Assembly: GCA_905221605.1 (NCBI GenBank) | Contig: CAJNDS010002325.1 | Coordinates: forward strand, 222,840 to 286,839 | DNA: 64,000 nucleotides | From: Symbiodinium natans | Lineage: Eukaryota > Sar > Dinophyceae > Suessiales > Symbiodiniaceae | Reading direction: 5' to 3' | Part shown: one piece after another, positions 43,849 to 54,316 of the stretch | How the letters are laid out: every line of letters starts with the position of its first letter | Numbering within the stretch: position 1 is the first letter of the stretch | The notes under the pieces: model-generated | The model's database searches: none | The model's input: only the letters and a program-made list of their open reading frames with translations | Told to the model about the DNA's origin: nothing | Translations under genes and position numbers: made by a program

Positions 43849-44084
43849 TCGCTCCCTGCGCAGGGTCTGCAGCAGCAACACCCACAGAAGCGGAGGAAGG
43901 AAAAAACGGCAGCCGAGAAGCATGTCGCTACTGAGCTGGACCACAGCGCCCACAGGGTCCGCCTCGATCAGCGGCGCCCGGGAGCCTCGGCGAAAGCAGA
44001 GGACACGAGCGAGAAAACGGAGAGCCCAGATGTGGAAATGCAGAAACACGGCAGCACAGCTCCAGAAGACATGAACGTGGGCTC
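43849..44084 (-). CDS. candidate long exon with hydrophobic segments
   Basis: 236 bases, acceptor AATGTCTCCGAAG...CATTAG region (ATTAG|GAGCCC), donor GAGCGA|GTTGAT, phase 1 in and 0 out. The frame is 78 codons with GC-rich third positions: a first hydrophobic stretch (VFWSCAAVFLHFHIWALRFL) then a basic patch, an acidic linker and a second one (LGCRFFLPPLLWVLLLQTLR). This fits a two-helix hairpin of a membrane protein. The family is not recognised. If it belongs to the same gene as the cyclase-like exon, the product would be a membrane cyclase (speculative). Confidence 0.45.
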
Positions 44085-44254
44085 CTAATGTCTCCGAAGC
44101 TTTTTGTCATCCAATACGTGCTGAGCTTTGGGATTGAGACTTGGGGTGGTTCTAAAGGACTCGCTTTGCCGGCTGTTAAGCCACAGCAGCTTATGATTTC
44201 GTTAGCTTCGTAGGTGTTAGTGATTTCAAGACCTAGCTCTGCCTGCCAAACGCG

Positions 44255-44290
<36 letters not shown>

Positions 44291-44332
44291 CATATATATA
44301 CATATCATATACACATATATATATATGTATAC
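44255..44332 (+). repeat. (CA)n and (TA)n microsatellite
   Basis: CACACACA grading into TATATA and CATATA. A G16 run follows at 44420-44436. Confidence 0.95.
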
Positions 44333-45022
44333 TTCACACTTCCCACAGGGCCATGGTGCCCAGGAGTGGCGCCCAGAGTCCTTGTCAGGACAGAATTGTG
44401 ACAGGATGTCGGGGTTTCCTGGGGGGGGGGGGGGGGCGCAGCTTGGGGTTCGGGGGAAGATGAACCCTCACGTTAAAAAGCTCCAAAGCATGTCCTCCGT
44501 GCATCAGGAGGTGCACGATGTCCTCACAGCCATCCTCCTCCAGGGTGGTGGGACAGAGGTGGGGGAATTCCGGAGAATGGAGTTGCTACAGACTTGTGCA
44601 AGGTGTTTCCTCAGCATAAAGCGCCTCAGTGTTCAGAGCACCTTCTTCTGCAGTGCATATTTGTGATCTATACAGAGTCGGTGCAACGGTTTGCATTGCT
44701 AGCATTGAGGAAATAGAGGCGACTCGTGATGTGAAATCCAATAAGTCGAACTACATGCGGTGGGAGATTTCCCTCCGCAATCATAAGCCAAACAAGCCTC
44801 CGAAGGAGAACCCTGACTGTCTGATGCCTCGCTGGGGAGTAGCCGCAGAGCCTCCCGACCCAGCCGGGATATGGTGATTTGCACCTCTCGATTCGATTGC
44901 TTCGGGCGCAGCAGTCGCCCCGTACTTGAATGACAGAAACGTAGCATGTCTTGCTACTCTTCTCTCTTCTTGCATTTCTGTTGAAGCGGAAGTCGAATGA
45001 GCCCAATGAGATTTCAAAGAGC

Positions 45023-45722
45023 CTTGAAGATGCGTGCCAGAATCTGCAGGTCCACGCAATCCAGAGGCATCCGCACGATGCAGGGGTCATCCAAGTCCTT
45101 TACGCAAAAAGCGGGGTGTTTCTGGGGACTTCTTCGGACCATCCTCGCAGTTCCGGCAGCAGGCTGTGCTATGTGCTGGCCCGAGGAGCTGGAAACTTGT
45201 CCCAGTGGACGCCGTCCGAGGTAAACTCGTGACTTTCGAAAGTCAGGCAGTAGAGGTACCACTTCCAGTGCCGCAGCACCTTTTTTGACTCTTTGACTGC
45301 GGGCGGTTCTGGAGGCTTGCAGCTGCAAACAAAAAAGGCCCCAAATGTCCGGCTCTTGAGAGAAATCCACTGGCTGAGGCTTAATCCAAAGGAAGTCGTC
45401 CGCCGCACTCCGGATTCATTCCGGCCAGCAAATCCGTGGTGTCAGCCCATAAGCTAGTGTTTCAACTTCATCAGGCACCGCATCCACGTCCGGGAAGTGG
45501 CCCGATTGGAAGATGGACAGCTCGTCCTCCGTGACCAGGAAAAGGGCCAGTTGCTTTTGGAAACCTCAAATAAGACTCCCTACTGTCAACACCACAAATA
45601 GGGAACTGGTCGTATGGAGGTTAGAGCGCATACACACATGAAGACCCTTAAGATAAAACCATGAAGGCGGTCTCCTTCAGCTTCGCTTCCGCAACGATGC
45701 GCCGAACAGCCTGGGGCATTTC
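45023..45722 (-). CDS. four-exon chain, unknown product
   Basis: Exons, 5' to 3': 45660-45722 (acceptor GGGCCATGCAG, EMPQAVRRIVAEAKLKETAF, donor ATG|GTTTTA), 45447-45553 (acceptor GTTTCCAAAAG, QLALFLVTEDELSIFQSGHF and on, GC donor), about 45190-45322 (acceptor TTTTTTGTTTGCAG, CKPPEPPAVKESKKVLRHWK then WYLYCLTFESHEF) and 45023-45097 (acceptor CTTTTTGCGTAAAG, DLDDPCIVRMPLDCVDLQIL, GC donor AAG|GCTCTT). Phases agree for the first two joins (0, 2); the end of the third exon is unsure. Codon third positions are GC-rich throughout. No known domain; the Trp/Tyr-rich stretch suggests a folded globular region. Probably one gene with the exons at 46.0-48.6 kb. Confidence 0.45.
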
Positions 45723-46023
45723 CTGCATGGCCCACCGCTTCCATTGTGTTCACTAGTGGGATGAGCACATTCAGAGGATTGAGGAGGTTCTGCTGTTGAG
45801 CGGCGCAGCTTGGCGTCTACGACTTCAAACGCAACAGACTGAAAACTGAACCGCATGTGCTGGAAAAATACAAGTTCCCAGAACTTGGCACTAACAAACA
45901 CTTGTGAGCAAACAACTGACATGAACGCAAGAAGCATAAACAAGCATGAGCCACTTCAATGGACATAGTTGTACAAGTTGTACCAGTACCATGAAAAGAA
46001 AGAAGAAAGCCTCCAATTCCAAC

Positions 46024-46516
46024 AGAACTGCGACAGTAGCTCCTGATAGGCATGGACCAACGATGTTCGGAGGTCTGCCTCTTTGATCGGATCCTCAGAG
46101 TTCTTTTCCTTCCAAAAAGAATCTGAAGAGCCGGTATGGTCAGCGATTCGTGCTCAACAGGTCAGGTGGAGGGCCTGAGAGGCCCTACCGCATGGGGTTA
46201 GGGCAGCAAGCTTCTTCAGGCCTGGCACCTACTAGCTACATCTCCAGCATGTGCTGAAGCATTTTTCTTTGGGGGTTCTGCATATGGCCCCCAAGAAGCC
46301 CCAAGCTTCAGACCAAGCTGCCAGTTCCAGCACCGTGCCATCGCTGCGTGCCTCGCGCCAGCGCCGGCGCCGAGACTCCTCAAAGGGACAGCGGACTTCA
46401 GCACTTTTAAGTTTCAGCGTTTGCTGTTTTTTTTCGGGCCTCAGTCCGGTCACTTCATCAAAGCCCCCAAGAATCGCCTCCAGTGCCTGGGTCAGGGATT
46501 GCCATGGACAGCCCAC
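46024..46516 (-). CDS. three-exon chain, unknown product
   Basis: Exons 46454-46516 (acceptor TCTCTCTGCCGAG, VGCPWQSLTQALEAILGGFD plus E, donor GATGAA|GTGACC), 46282-46378 (acceptor GTCCCTTTGAG, RWREARSDGTVLELAAWSEA, GC donor CATAT|GCAGAA) and 46024-46122 (acceptor CGGCTCTTCAG, SFWKEKNSEDPIKEADLRTS then LVHAYQELLSQF, GT donor). Phases are 0/0, 0/1 and 1/1, consistent at both joins. Sequence is coding-like, alpha-helical in character, with no recognised family. Confidence 0.5.
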
Positions 46517-46706
46517 CTCGGCAGAGAGATAGTTGCAGCATAAAGGTTCTCAAGCTTAAAACTGGCTCAGACTTGGTCTTGGGGGTTACAAGGTGGTGGG
46601 GGTGACCCACAACCCCAACAGGGCTTGACATCTGTGACAAGCTTTAGCACACCACGCACCTACACAAAAATGCAAAGCCTGGAAGCCCTAACCAGAGCCT
46701 GCACAC

Positions 46707-47413
46707 CGAGCCGCCGGTGCTGTGTCACGCGCCTCCCGCAGGAAGACATTGGAGATCCAGCGCTTGAGGAGGTCGAAGGCCACCTTCACACTTCACGTGC
46801 TCGCATTTGGGCTTCGGGGTTCAAGTCACTCTCGGCCGCCGTCTTTGTTGTCTTTGCCCTGCGAAGGCTTGTTGTGATGAACCTTTTAACAAATAGATTC
46901 AGCAACAAAGTGGGTCCTGGGCATAGCAGGTTTGGTAGAAGATGCCGGTCAAACTCCGCCACGACAACAGATGCGGAGTTAGGAAGATGTCTTTAATCAG
47001 CAGTCCGAGGCACACGATCTCTCGCAGAGAAGTGCGAGCGCAGAAATGCCAGATCCATCTTCCCAGCCTCTTGATGCGTGTCTAACGGTCAAAGGTCTGG
47101 AGGCGTAGCACATACAACAGACTCGTCAGCCAGTCCATACAAGGATTCGGTTTTGCAAAATGGCCCCCTTGTCATGGAACGGTCGTTTTCTAGCAAATGC
47201 CGCAAGTAAAACAGCAATCGCTAATCTCAATCTCAGTCTCCATGTTTACACTGCCAAAAGTCAAGCGGCTCTGCACAGGCGTCTCCCTCAACACGCAGCT
47301 GTCATAGGCTGTCGCGCAAAGTCCATGGCTGCGTCTTCGGCTCTATCTCGGGGAATGTCACAAGCTTCGGAAAGCCACTTTGGAAGGTCACCAAGGGTAT
47401 GGCTCAAAAGCAG
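46707..47413 (-). CDS. candidate exons upstream of the 46 kb chain
   Basis: Exon starting 47413 (acceptor CCCCCCAAACTGCAG, LLLSHTLGDLPKWLSEACDI then PRDRAEDAAMDFARQPM, ending near 47310). A stretch at 46990-47085 after CGTTAG is open in several frames (for example EAGKMDLAFLRSHFSARDRV). Exon starting 46783 (acceptor AAGTGTGAAG, VAFDLLKRWISNVFLREARD, donor uncertain: GC after GAG or GT after CTCG). The first and last are convincingly coding; their joins are not resolved. Product unknown. Confidence 0.4.
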
Positions 47414-47879
47414 CTGCAGTTTGGGGGGGGTTGGAGGTGCCATGAGGTGCCTGGGCAGCACAGCACCCCCTTAGCAAGGAGCTCGATATCCGGAAGGGGT
47501 TCGCATGAGGCTGTCGGTCTGATGTGGGAAAATGTGGGAAAGCTATGGAGCGCTGGTCTGCTGCATGGACCAATGGAGCCGGGGGCCAGAGGCCTTCCTG
47601 CACCAAACAAAACAGGCGTTGAGCATGGTATGGAGCCACGGCTGCCAAAAAAGGAGAGCACTGCCCCCGGGGGCTCCACCAGTAGGTGTGGTCTGAACTG
47701 CTGCATCGCCTTGGTGAAGTCAAGGTACACAGCAGAAATCTCGCGCGATAGAGCCTGGGGTTGTGGAACATCACAGCTACAAGGGACAGTGCCTCACTCA
47801 AATTCGGATCAGGACTGAGTCGGACTGAGCCCTGGCAATCTGAGATATTTTCCAAAGGCTTTTCCTGAATGCAGCTCAT
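47388..47879 (-). other. 164-codon minus-strand open frame, coding status unclear
   Basis: Open through a region I otherwise read as intron. Two frames look partly coding: EALSLVAVMFHNPRLYRARF in this frame and VYLDFTKAMQQFRPHLLVEP in another. Either an extra exon or chance. Confidence 0.3.
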
Positions 47880-47902
47880 GTGCTCATGAAAACCCTGCTG
47901 AC

Positions 47903-48236
47903 GTTAGTCTCTACGACCCAGGCAGCTCTTCGGGCGTCAAACGCTGCGATGCCAAAATCAAAAAGCAGCGAAGGTGCTTCGAGCACCATAGAGTTCTTCT
48001 TGGCCACCCGGTGTTCGTAGCCTCACGAAGCTTGGGACGTGCAGTTTAGAGCCCCGGAGGGATCTTTTGGCAGGCCACCTACCTGCAAGGCCAGCACTCT
48101 CAAGTCACCCCTGCGGTTACTGCTCCGATCATGCGCTTTCCTTGGTCAACTTGCAAGCCATTTCGGCTTCCCCACCGATTTCGCTGACCCATCTCCATGT
48201 TCCTATGTTGCCAGCGGTGCCCTCATTGTAGGACTG
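47903..48236 (-). CDS. two-exon chain, unknown product
   Basis: Exon 48155-48236 (82 bases, acceptor CACTTGCATTGCAG, QSYNEGTAGNIGTWRWVSEI then GGEAEMA, GC donor GCTT|GCAAGT, which is the consensus GC donor) and exon 47903-48021 (119 bases, acceptor GCTTCGTGAG, YEHRVAKKNSMVLEAPSLLF then DFGIAAFDARRAAWVVETN, donor AAC|GTCAGC). The join is phase 1 and creates a Cys codon; the end phase 0 matches the exon at 47413. No recognised domain. Confidence 0.5.
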
Positions 48237-48448
48237 CTGCAATGCAAGTGCATTTTGGGAACTTCTATTTGAGACTATGACCACGCAATGATCGACATGC
48301 AGTGGAACGCTGGCTATGGCTGGGGTACTCGTCTCAAGTTGATAATAACCTTGGCCTGAAGCAGGCAAAACGAAAGGATGAAAATCTGAAAAGCACGTTG
48401 TGTATGATTCCGCTTACCCTATCCCCTTGCAAAGGAGGCCTACAACAA

Positions 48449-48520
48449 ACCCTAAACCCTAAACCCTAAACCCTAAACCCTAAACCCTAAACCTTAAACC
48501 CTAAACCCTAAACCCTAAAC
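48449..48520 (-). repeat. CCCTAAA block touching an exon end
   Basis: Ten heptamers, one CCTTAAA. On the coding strand GTTTAGGG begins right after the exon 48521-48616. Confidence 0.96.
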
Positions 48521-48616
48521 CCAGGAAATCCGTGTGTCGCCTAGGGAAGCGCAGATGGCAGCGACATCCGCACTGCAGGGAACAGTCGGCTGGTCGTCGG
48601 GCGTCAGCACCAAGAC
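48521..48616 (-). CDS. candidate exon between inverted telomeric blocks
   Basis: 96 bases (32 codons, phase 0 both ends). Acceptor GGGGCTCACGCACAG, end TCCTGG|GTTTAGGG. Frame VLVLTPDDQPTVPCSADVAA then ICASLGDTRISW, strongly coding-like. Phase 0 out matches the next exon at 48236 (phase 0 in), so the intron would start with ten TTTAGGG units. Product unknown. Confidence 0.5.
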
Positions 48617-48649
48617 CTGTGCGTGAGCCCCAAATTCCAGGAACGAACC

Positions 48650-48757
48650 GTTTAGTGTTCAGGGATTAGGCTTCAGGGATTAGGGTTTAGGGCTTAGGGT
48701 TCAGGGATTAGGGTTTAGGGTTTACGGATTAGGGTTCAGGGATTAGGGTTTAGGGTC
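48650..48757 (+). repeat. degenerate TTTAGGG block (GATTAGGG, TTCAGGG)
   Basis: About 15 diverged heptamers. CCCTAAA type on the coding strand, ending about 36 bases before the exon at 48616. Confidence 0.88.
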
Positions 48758-48963
48758 CGCCGGTTTTGGGCTGATTCTTGTGAGCCCGAGCCTCGATGGG
48801 TCGCATCCTTCGCGCCTGCACGGGCAACTGAGCAGCACACGTCATGCACAGCTTGCATGCAATGGACGTTCTCAGTGCTCATTTAGCATTGAGCGTAGAC
48901 TCCAAAAGAAGAACCAGCTTCAAGCGCTGCAATAAACCGACGTCAAGCAGCCCAGTGTGACAA

Positions 48964-49248
48964 TCACCCTGCCCTCCACTTGAGTGAACTGCAAGGTGGG
49001 CATTCATCACTCATGCTGGTCCTGAACCTGAAGAAGAGGGTTGTTGCCTGGACGAGCCGATACAGCGCAAAATTGAGCGCATCCTTCTGGCCCAGCAGCG
49101 CCTTCGGGTTCGTGGCCATACAGGGCACAAAACTGCTTTGCAGACTTCTTGCGATCTGGGAGTTCAGGCAAACGAGCGTGGCCGCATTGAGGTGCAGTGA
49201 GATTTTGCGTCTTGGGGATGTTGCATACAGATCCATCGCGGGCGCGGG
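48964..49248 (-). CDS. candidate long exon, unknown product
   Basis: After the acceptor TTTGTTTGTTTGAG the frame reads MDLYATSPRRKISLHLNAAT, then LVCLNSQIARSLQSSFVPCM and onward to a TGA at 48964, with clearly GC-rich third positions over the first 75 codons. The exon may end at CGGCTC|GTCCAG (near 49035) rather than the stop. Likely an upstream exon of the same gene as 48521-48616. No family recognised. Confidence 0.4.
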   Translation of the reverse strand, partial: PAPAMDLYATSPRRKISLHLNAATLVCLNSQIARSLQSSFVPCMATNPKALLGQKDALNFALYRLVQATTLFFRFRTSMSDECPPCSSLKWRAG

Positions 49249-49700
49249 CTCAAACAAACAAGCACCCCTTACGTGTCGAGGCCTTGACATCGGCGGCCGG
49301 AAGAGTAACAAACTTCAAAAACCCTTCTGTATCTCCAAGCAAAGAAGACAAAGTTGCTCTCAAGCCCCTGTCCGCCGAGCAACGATTCGCGGCGTCTCCT
49401 GGTCAAAAGGCTCTGCAGCCATGGCGGCGGTAATGTCACCACAGCAAGATGTATAATCTTCTCAAGAGTTTGCGAGGGGAATCCCAAACCGAACGTACTA
49501 ATATGAAGTTGCCAGCGTTGATTCCGGTTCCAGTGTACAAAGGGGCCTGTAGAATCTTCAACGCGGGATATTGTAGGGACATACATAGTGTAGAGGTACA
49601 ACCCCTATGCAACTGCACCTGGAGTGAACCTGGCTTAACGGATCACTTGCTTGTGCAGTACAGGTTGCATCACACGACGCTCCGTTTATAGCTCTATATG
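49249..49700. other. no recognised gene
   Basis: Short frames on both strands, nothing recognised. Confidence 0.4.
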
Positions 49701-49715
49701 AGTGTATACACATAC

Positions 49716-50093
49716 GTATGCATATTATATATATATATATATATTTCTATATTCATGGACAAATAAATATGTATATATATATATTTATATTTATTTATTT
49801 ATATTTATATTTATATTTATATTTATATACCTGCACATGTATGTAGACCTACCAGTCTCTCAATCAATCTATATCTATATCTATATCTATATCTATATCT
49901 ATATCTATATGTATCTATCTATCTTTCTAGAATCTATCTATCTATACCTATCTATCTATATCCATCCATCCATCCATCTATATCTATATATATTTATATC
50001 CATATCTGTATCTATCTATAAATCTATATATATATATATAGATATACATCTACCCATCTACCTTTCTATATGTATCTATATCGATCTATCTAT
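49716..50093 (+). repeat. TA, TTTA and TATC microsatellites at the array edge
   Basis: (TA)n, (TATTTA)n, (TATATC)n and (TATC)n tracts in succession. The tandem gene array starts directly after the last TATCTATC. Confidence 0.97.
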
Positions 50094-50562
50094 CTTCCGC
50101 GGAGAACGTGCTTTCACTGAGCTTTCGCGGACCTTCCGCACACAGGGTTTCTAGTGCAATCCAAACTTTCGGCATGGAGCCATTTCCATACTTTCACAGT
50201 ACCTCAACATGTGCCATGGACCATGCTACAAGGATGACCCTCTCCCCTCCTTGACATGGCTCTGCACAATGCCTTTTTGGCAGGGCCAGTCTGTGCCTGA
50301 TGTGAAGTTTGCTATCGCAACTTCATCTGCGGCAGGAAGTGTCAGGTTTGGATCAAGAGGGTTTTTTGTCGGGAAACAAGAAAAAGATTATGGTTGATGA
50401 TTAGGCTTATCATGCCCTACACCGTAAATGTCCTAAGCCCTAAGCATTGCAGTCTAATCATCCTTGATCCCTTTGGGCGCGCCAAGGATCCCTGAAAATT
50501 CGGTGCCTGTCAGGGCTGTCAGGATCACGTGGGCACCCTAAAGGAAGGAGAAGATTGGAAAG

Positions 50563-53500
50563 TCAAAACTCAACCATGACGAGGTCGTAATCTTGCTGGT
50601 CACAATGTGGAACTTCCTCCGGCGCACCCCCCGGCGCACCCCCCGGCGCACCAATCTGCTCAGACGTCGACCGAACAGTTTGATTGACCTCTTCTGCTGG
50701 CGACTCAATCGGGCTCTCATCCTCTTGACTCAAGCCTGACTTGGAGTCCAAGGACAGGTTGGAGCGGTTCCTCTGATCACCGTCTTCGCTCAGGCCTGAG
50801 CGGGAGCGGGCACTGCCCAAGCTCGCGTTGGAGCGAGCCCTTCGAATACGACTTGGACTCCTTGTCACCTTCTTGGTGAGTGTTTCGGCTCCGGGAATCA
50901 CTTCGAGAACAACCATTGACATGCAAGCATGGAGCAGCTTGAGATCAAAGGGCGCCAAGGTGCCCAATTCTTCGGTCAGGCTGCCATGTTGCAAGTCCAC
51001 AAGATGAGTGGCGCTCTCACGGATGAGGTCGGCCAGCTCGTCATAGTCTGGAAGCTTGGCCAAATCCAGCAATCTGAATCTGGTCGCATCAGAGGCTCGC
51101 AAATTGCGCACGCCAGTACATCCAACAGACAGCACTGAAACCAAGAGGACGACCAAGGCGACAAGAAGGGAGCCTACTGTCACGATGGCAGCAGACAAGA
51201 GCATCTCTGTATCCATCTTCGGCATGTGGAGGGCTCCTCCAAGAATCAACAGAATCAAGGCCCAGCCACAGGCGGTTTCCACGGCGTTCAAGAGCGGAAC
51301 TTTGAATGGCCAGGCCAAGCTCAAAAACACCATGTAAATAATCAGAATAAAGGTCATCGAGATAACTTGGCTTGCCGGATTGTTGGTGAACAACATCAAG
51401 GGGAAGGATAAGAGAGCACCACGCAACAGGAGAGGAAGGCCAAACCACCAGGCATCAAGGCGGAACTTGTCGATGAGAAACTGGGATGCGGCGACATAGT
51501 CGTGGTACTTCTCGTTCATGCTGAACCGTGGCAGAGACCATAGAAGCCACACGCAAACACACCAAAAGGCGATAAGCAAAGCGCCCAGGCTGGAGCCCAT
51601 CACCAGCATTACGGCATGATCGCTGGAGCCACAGATGATGCTAAGCATCTGTAGGTTGCTCTGCTGACCGTTCGGGTGCTGAAAGCACATGAAGGGCACC
51701 AGGGAGAGATTGCTCACTGCACTGAAGCAGGCCATCACAATCTGCCCCAAAGAGGACATCAGCTGCGTGGCCGTGCGGACACGGCCAACCAAGCGCAAAA
51801 TGCGATTGCAGCAGACCAGCCAGAGAAGCGCACCAGGAAACAAGCTCACCTGGAAAGTGAACTGAGACAGCTGAGCCGAGCCGGCAATGCAGCTGATGCC
51901 GAGGTCAGTAGCTTCAAAAGCGAAAACCTCCATGACAGAGAAGATGTCGAGTAGTAGCTGGGGCCACTCCAGGGTCATTTGCCCAGCGATGGCCAGGGTC
52001 TGAAGGAAGTTGCCTGCAACCTCAAAAAGCATCAGAAAGGTGAAAATGAGCATGCCGTTCACCCCCATCTCATAGTCCAACTTGAAGCCATGGGCCAGGA
52101 GAATGGCCAAACACACGCACGCGAGCACCGCGAACCAAGCGACCCTGATAAATGGCTCGCAGGGCAAGCATTCGTCTCCGTTCCACCGCTGATCCTCCTC
52201 GCACTCGGAGCAGGCAACGCCGGTGCTGTTGCCCTTGCAGGTGCCTGGCTTGCCACCAGGACATGCTTCCGAGTTGACGCATTGGTAAACCTCCAGACCT
52301 GCTGCTGCAAGACTCATGTACCCTTCCTTGATCTTCGGGATGAACTCCTCTCCCAAGTCTGACTCTCCGCTGAAAAAGGACTGCACGGTGGACGATCGAG
52401 GGCAGTCCAAGCCAGCTGGGCACGCCTTGCACTGTGCTGGGCCGGCTGAGGCGATGTTGATAAAGTCCGCATTGCATCCACATTCCTCGGCTGACAGCGA
52501 GCCCAGGCCCACTGTCGTCGTATTGTTCCTGCAAGCCTTGCAAGCTGTGGCGCCCAGCTCATCTTGATAGCTCCCAACCCCACAGCGCTTGCAAGCCTTG
52601 CTTCCGGCCATGTCCTGGTATTCTCCTAAGCCACACCGTGTGCAAGAGGTCGCAGCCCCGGATGGTTGGCTCGTCCCTGGAGGGCACAATGTGCACACGT
52701 GAGTGTAGCCACGGTCGTCGAACTGCTGCACCGATGAATGGCCGGACTCGCATGCCTTGCACACCACTCCCTGCACGGATTCCCCACGCATCTGAATGTA
52801 TTCCCCATTCACACTATCGTAAAGCCCAAAACCCGGAATGCATTGTGTCTCATCCGGAATCCACGACGTCCAGTGTCGGCGATTATTCAGAAGCCACTGG
52901 CATAGTGCCTCGTCTGAAACGCCTTCAATGTAAAGGCGATCGAACATAGCTTCGATCACTGAAGTTGACATTTCCAGGCGGGTGACAAAGTCCACAATGC
53001 TGGGTGCCAGAACTGCCAGGTCACGTGAGATCCACTTCGCACTGAGAAATCCACTGCTAAGTGTTCTGAAATCTCCACTGTCATAAGCTACGTTGTCATA
53101 GGCTGGGAACATAACCGGGACTGGCTGAGCGGCGCGCAGCTCTAGGTCCGGCCGGTTCAGCCAGAAGAGCACACGACGCTCGAGCACGATGGACCTGTCA
53201 AACTCCGGGCGCGCTCTGGCGATGGCGAGGGGCATGTCGAAAGCGGCGCTCTTCTGGAGAATTTGCTGCATGTCCCCGCCCGAGAAGGATTCGCGGGACA
53301 TAGCAGGGACGCATTTCGATGGATTCGCCCTGCAGCTTGGTGATAGAAACCAGTGGCCATCTGGACATATTCCGGTGCCGTTTGGGTGAAGGCCACCCAG
53401 ATCTCCGGTGATGTTCACATATTCAGCCATGAACGTAGGATCTCCAAGCCAGACCTCGTCGCATCGTAGGAGCCTGAATATTGAGATGTGATGCGGCGGG

Positions 53501-54316
53501 GCATAAGCTGTTATTTAAAGAGAGATACGAGAGCCCCTTGCCTGTCTACTCCACGTGTCGAGTGAAGTCCCTCGAGGAGCTAACGAACACAAGAGCAACG
53601 TGTAGAGCGAACGAGTGAGAGATAGTGAGAGCCCAGAGCGCTCTTAGACGCTCTGCCTCCTTCTTCCTCAATTTAAAGGAACACTTGAGCCATTCGACTC
53701 TGCCAGGAGTTCCATTGCCAAGGAGCTGCGATGTTGGAATGGATGTGAAGTTGTCAAAATACTTGGACAAGTCCCACCATGACGCGTTCCAGTTTGAGTA
53801 ATACTGAAGCGAGAGGCCCTTCTCTTGCAGGGCATGCTGCGCCACCTCCTCAGTCATGTGCAAGGTGGCAATTGCCTCATACCCTATTCCGGTCCCAACT
53901 TTTTCTGGCTTCTTCGACTTGAAGACCGTCAACGTGTCCCAATGACGCTGGGAAATGGGTATCAGCGCGATGTGGTACTGGTTGGGACCGTCATTACAGC
54001 CCGTTCTGCTCTGTGGTTGATCACAGCCAGCAAGGTAATACAAAGCTCTTTCCCCGCCAGAGCGTGGGTTAATGTGCACATTATAACCCAACGCATCCTG
54101 AATCAGCATGCCAGCAATGCGAGTGACGATTTCCGAGATCTCATTGAAGCCGTGATTCATTCCCACGGGCAGCGATCTGCCTTGGGAATCTGTCAGGTTT
54201 CGCCTTTCTTCCACCGGCCGAGCTTCTGGCAAGCAAGTGCCCCGAACCCTGACGAAGAGTAGGAGCCACAGCCCCAGCCAGAGAGGCACAATGCGAGCAT
54301 TGCAAAGGCTCACCAT
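50563..54316 (-). CDS. OpuAC-like / ephrin-receptor-like Cys-rich / multi-pass membrane receptor, copy 1
   Basis: Exons 53685-54316 and 50563-53473, joined across a 211-base GT-AG intron (CTCAA|GTGTTC ... ATATTCAG|GCTCC). The join gives an intact 1180-residue frame. The ATG at 54316 opens a signal peptide (LCNARIVPLWLGLWLLLFV); the in-frame TTG upstream is not a plausible start. Residues about 30-425 resemble the glycine-betaine/choline-type substrate-binding fold (OpuAC), with IVTRIAGMLIQDALGYNV, a YYSNWNASWWDLSKYFDN segment and NxT/S glycosylation sites. Residues about 430-650 are Cys-rich GCC2/GCC3-type repeats (CTLCPPGTSQPSGAATSCTR, then GLGEYQDMAGSKACKRC). Residues about 650-1000 hold roughly eight to ten hydrophobic segments. 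The tail is Ser/Arg/Glu-rich. Likely a plasma-membrane sensor of a small ligand (inference); no kinase or enzyme domain is seen. The OpuAC call rests on motif memory and should be checked by profile search. Confidence 0.8.
53474..53684 (-). other. intron of receptor copy 1
   Basis: 211 bases, GT-AG, phase 2, creating Lys at the junction (AA|G). It is conserved at 58619-58829 and begins at 63959 in copy 3. It contains no telomeric repeats, unlike many introns of the 39-49 kb region. Confidence 0.8.

Noticed and set aside
46800-46840. tRNA-like word GGTTCAAGTC
   Set aside because: No matching acceptor stem or A box at the right distance; it lies between coding-like exons.
47641-47760. Reverse transcriptase (LDFTKA resembles the LDFSKAFD motif)
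   Set aside because: Only six residues match. No YxDD motif or other RT blocks nearby in any frame, so no retrotransposon is called.
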